From NCBI GenBank assembly GCA_021812925.1, contig JAKAMK010000048.1, positions 1 through 6,401 on the forward strand: DNA of 6,401 bases, read 5' to 3'. A model generated the notes under the pieces. The model was not told the origin of the DNA. It made no database searches and saw nothing but the letters and a program-made list of their open reading frames with translations. Both the position numbers and the translations under genes were made by a program. Origin of the DNA: a bacterium. Its GTDB lineage: Bacteria > Patescibacteria > Paceibacteria > UBA9973 > UBA2103. This document shows, one piece after another, positions 5,235-6,401 of this stretch (the stretch's first letter is position 1; every line of letters begins with the position of its first letter).

Positions 5235-6401
5235 GTGAGCAAAAAACTCCTCATCGTCGAGTCGCCCACCAAGGCACGCACCATAGGAAACTACCTGGGC
5301 AAGGACTACACGGTCCTTGCTTCCGTAGGTCACGTGCGCGACCTCCCGAAGTCCAACAAGGACGCTGTGGATATCGAGGACGGCTTCGTGCCGCGCTACG
5401 TGGTGCCCGCCGAGAAGCGCGAGGTCATCGAGAAGATAAAGCGCGCGGCGGCCTCAGCCGACGAGGTCTACCTCGCGACCGACCCCGACCGCGAGGGCGA
5501 GGCTATCGCCTGGCACATCAAGCAGGTGGCAGACTTGAAGAAACCGCACCGCGTGGTCTTCCACGAGATTACCAAGCACGCTATCGAAGAGGCGCTCAAG
5601 CACCCGCGCACCATAGACGAGCACTTGCGCGAGGCGCAGGAAGCGCGACGCGTGCTCGACCGCATCGTGGGCTACGACCTCTCGGGCCTCATCTGGAAGA
5701 AGGTGCGCTACGGCCTCTCTGCCGGCCGCGTGCAATCGCCGGCGATGCGCATCCTCGCCGAGCGCGAACGCGAGATAGACAACTTCGTACCCGAGACGTA
5801 CTTCGTGCTTTCGGCGCTCCTCAAAGGCAAGGGCGAGGAGTTCCCTGCTACCTGCACCGTAGAGCCGAAGACCCGAGAAGAAGCGGACCGCATCGTCTCT
5901 GCCGGACGTGCCGCGGCATGGAAGATCGCGAAGATCACGGAGCGCGAGGAGGAGCGCAACCCGCGCCCGCCGTTCACGACTTCGACCCTGCAGCAGACCG
6001 CCTCGACGCGGCTCGGCTTCACGCCGAGCCGCACCATGCGCGCGGCGCAGAAGCTCTACGAAGCCGGCCATATCACCTACATGCGCACCGACTCGGTGAA
6101 CCTCGCGAAGGAAGCCGTCGCGAGCATGGCAAACGTCATCGAGCACGCCTTCGGCAAGGACTACGTAGCGGTGCGCGCCTATAAGACGAAAAGCAAGAAC
6201 GCGCAGGAAGCGCACGAGGCCGTGCGCCCCACCGACGCCGGTAAGGAATCGGCTGGCAACACGCCGGACGAGCAACACCTCTACGCGCTCATCCGCACCC
6301 GCGCCCTCGCCTCGCAGATGGCTTCCGCGAAGATCATGCGCACGAGTATCGCCGCGCAAGCCGAAGCCGACATCCCGCCGTTCACCGCAACCGGTTCGCG
6401 C
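5235..6401 (+). CDS. topA: DNA topoisomerase I (C-terminus off the right edge)
   Basis: This is a type IA topoisomerase that relaxes negative supercoils through a 5'-phosphotyrosine link. The 389 visible codons start at GTG 5235, giving the typical opening SKKLLIVESPTKARTI. The Toprim domain has E9 and DPDREGEAIAWH (83-94) with the Mg-binding acidic residues. VGHVRDLPK (31-39) and GLSAGRVQSPAMRI are conserved core motifs. PPFTTSTLQQTASTRLGF starts at residue 246, and TYMRTDSVNL contains the catalytic Tyr282 and the following Arg284. NAQEAHEAVRPT begins at 322. The frame is open to the window end; the rest of the core and any C-terminal zinc or basic domains are outside. GTG is preferred because the family starts just before KLLIVESP and no earlier in-frame start fits. 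The gene follows dprA and an EEP hydrolase, with the inserted element in its upstream region. Confidence 0.97.
   Translation, partial: MSKKLLIVESPTKARTIGNYLGKDYTVLASVGHVRDLPKSNKDAVDIEDGFVPRYVVPAEKREVIEKIKRAAASADEVYLATDPDREGEAIAWHIKQVADLKKPHRVVFHEITKHAIEEALKHPRTIDEHLREAQEARRVLDRIVGYDLSGLIWKKVRYGLSAGRVQSPAMRILAEREREIDNFVPETYFVLSALLKGKGEEFPATCTVEPKTREEADRIVSAGRAAAWKIAKITEREEERNPRPPFTTSTLQQTASTRLGFTPSRTMRAAQKLYEAGHITYMRTDSVNLAKEAVASMANVIEHAFGKDYVAVRAYKTKSKNAQEAHEAVRPTDAGKESAGNTPDEQHLYALIRTRALASQMASAKIMRTSIAAQAEADIPPFTATGSR

Noticed and set aside
5454..6359. 301-codon open frame on the minus strand opposite topA
   Set aside because: It is a mirror frame of a GC-rich real gene. Its translation is Arg/Leu/His/Val-rich with no family motif, while the plus strand encodes unmistakable topoisomerase I.
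1..6401. Recoded TGA (genetic code 25)
   Set aside because: serS and dprA end at TGA exactly where their families end, and no gene has an in-frame TGA at a conserved glycine.
1..6401. CRISPR arrays, tRNA or rRNA genes
   Set aside because: I saw no regularly spaced direct repeats, cloverleaf-like sequences or rRNA signatures on either strand.

Overview
The window looks like a GC-rich chromosomal segment (about 60 % GC by eye) from a bacterium of the Candidate Phyla Radiation (Patescibacteria), probably a Parcubacteria-type lineage. The reasons are the wording of the dihydrouridine synthase and seryl-tRNA synthetase motifs, compact genes, very short intergenic gaps and almost no Shine-Dalgarno sequences. 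That placement is inference from remembered family patterns, not from a search. TGA is used as a stop (serS, dprA), so this is not the TGA=Gly code of Gracilibacteria/Absconditabacteria.

Layout, left to right. (1) A tRNA-dihydrouridine synthase on the minus strand runs off the left edge; it carries an AT-rich, palindrome-bearing insertion. (2) A divergent 80-codon membrane protein of unknown function on the plus strand has the only strong Shine-Dalgarno in the window and ends in a hairpin that contains its own stop codon. (3) A minus-strand pair follows, serS (seryl-tRNA synthetase) and an FtsQ/DivIB-like divisome protein, overlapping by 38 bp. (4) A 25-bp divergent promoter region has back-to-back, overlapping -10 elements. 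(5) A plus-strand run follows: dprA, an endonuclease/exonuclease/phosphatase (EEP) family hydrolase coupled by a 4-bp ATGA overlap, then topA (DNA topoisomerase I), which runs off the right edge.

Between the EEP gene and topA lies a 132-bp element with perfect 21-bp terminal inverted repeats and a 4-bp TTGA direct repeat at its borders. This is the signature of a small non-autonomous transposable element (MITE-like). Its left terminal repeat supplies the present stop codon of the EEP gene, and its right border abuts the likely topA -35 box. Removing the element with one TTGA copy in silico restores a slightly different in-frame C-terminus for the EEP protein, which supports the insertion model.

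Functionally the window mixes housekeeping translation (dus, serS), cell division (ftsQ) and DNA handling (dprA, the EEP hydrolase, topA). dprA and topA are neighbours in many bacteria; here an EEP gene and the small element sit between them. A recurrent feature is a -10-like hexamer 6 to 9 bases from the start codon with no Shine-Dalgarno, which suggests leaderless or near-leaderless mRNAs for dus, serS, dprA and topA. Every stretch longer than 300 bases is covered by a gene.
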